From an uncultured Christensenella sp. (GTDB taxonomy: Bacteria; Bacillota; Clostridia; Christensenellales; UBA3700), in assembly GCA_910577795.1 (NCBI GenBank), contig CAJTNW010000001.1, positions 1 through 16,385 on the forward strand: 16,385 bases of DNA. The letters run 5' to 3'. Below, one piece after another: positions 16,178 through 16,385 of the stretch. Position numbers and translations under genes: made by a program. Below the pieces are notes generated by a model, which worked only from the letters and a program-made list of their open reading frames with translations, was not told where the DNA came from and did not search any database. Position 1 is the first letter of the stretch, and each line of letters starts with the position of its first letter.

Positions 16178-16385
16178 TTATGGTTTTATAATAATTTTTG
16201 CGTAAGCCTCTTTAATATCTGTTTTGCCTTTGCTTATTGCTTTTAGTAATACTTTATCTGTACCTTCAAAGGCTCTTACCATGTAAGAACTTACACCACC
16301 AATTGTTTTAGATTCACTATAATTAATAATGTCTCCGCCTTTAATTGATAAAGTAATTCTCTCACCATCACGGCTTACTACATTA
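16178..16385 (-). CDS. Partial protein, C-terminal Ig-like beta-sandwich (possibly glycoside hydrolase or surface protein)
   Basis: The last 69 codons of a minus-strand gene are visible, ending at TAA 16180-16178; the rest lies beyond the window. The fragment reads NVVSRDGERITLSIKGGD through SSYMVRAFEGTDKVLLKAISK and ends KIIIKP. Short alternating strands, the 'G.I.......R.F.G...v.lkA.s.G' pattern and the lack of a membrane anchor resemble the C-terminal Ig-like domains of family 2 glycoside hydrolases and bacterial Big domains. That similarity is from pattern memory only. It ends next to a terminator at 16131-16156. Confidence 0.6.
   Translation of the reverse strand, partial: NVVSRDGERITLSIKGGDIINYSESKTIGGVSSYMVRAFEGTDKVLLKAISKGKTDIKEAYAKIIIKP

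Overview
The window looks like a chromosomal segment of a very AT-rich, low-G+C Gram-positive bacterium (Bacillota, probably clostridial). The clues are AddAB-type recombination nucleases instead of RecBCD, AGGAGG-type ribosome binding sites, sigma-A-like TTGAAA/TATAAT promoters, short intrinsic terminators and lipobox signal peptides. Nothing identifies a genus. No phage, transposon, CRISPR, rRNA or tRNA gene is visible, and the gene content looks like ordinary core chromosome.

Region by region: (1) 1-950 is a long AT-rich non-coding stretch. (2) A strong promoter at 954-983 drives a structured ~205-nt leader and then a 1496-residue surface protein (1198-5688). This protein has a lipoprotein signal, a cohesin-like N-terminal domain, about eleven cadherin-like beta-sandwich modules, and a C-terminal membrane anchor with a basic cytoplasmic tail. 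(3) Two terminators at 5726-5755 and 5889-5925 separate it from a convergent CorA-family divalent-cation transporter gene (6906-5947, minus). (4) The corA leader holds a short upstream ORF (7086-7009), a hairpin with the shape of an intrinsic terminator just before the corA ribosome binding site, and a 9-bp alternative pairing between the end of the uORF and the 5' half of that terminator. Together these have the layout of a transcription attenuator. (5) A minus-strand operon reads addB (14889-11707), addA (11726-8322) and a three-TM membrane protein of unknown function (8219-7359), starting from a clear promoter at 14971-14943. (6) Divergent from addB, a promoter with nested inverted repeats at 15046-15090 drives a small unknown lipoprotein (15150-16019). 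(7) After two more terminators, the window ends in the C-terminal 69 codons of a minus-strand gene whose last domain resembles an Ig-like beta-sandwich.

How the genes work together: AddA and AddB form the helicase-nuclease that processes double-strand breaks for RecA-dependent repair. The two lipoproteins and the repeat protein belong to the cell surface. CorA handles Mg2+ (or Co2+/Ni2+) uptake and appears to be controlled at RNA level. The observations most worth following up are the corA attenuator with its uORF, the apparent two-state leader RNA of the giant surface protein, and the degenerate P-loop in AddB.
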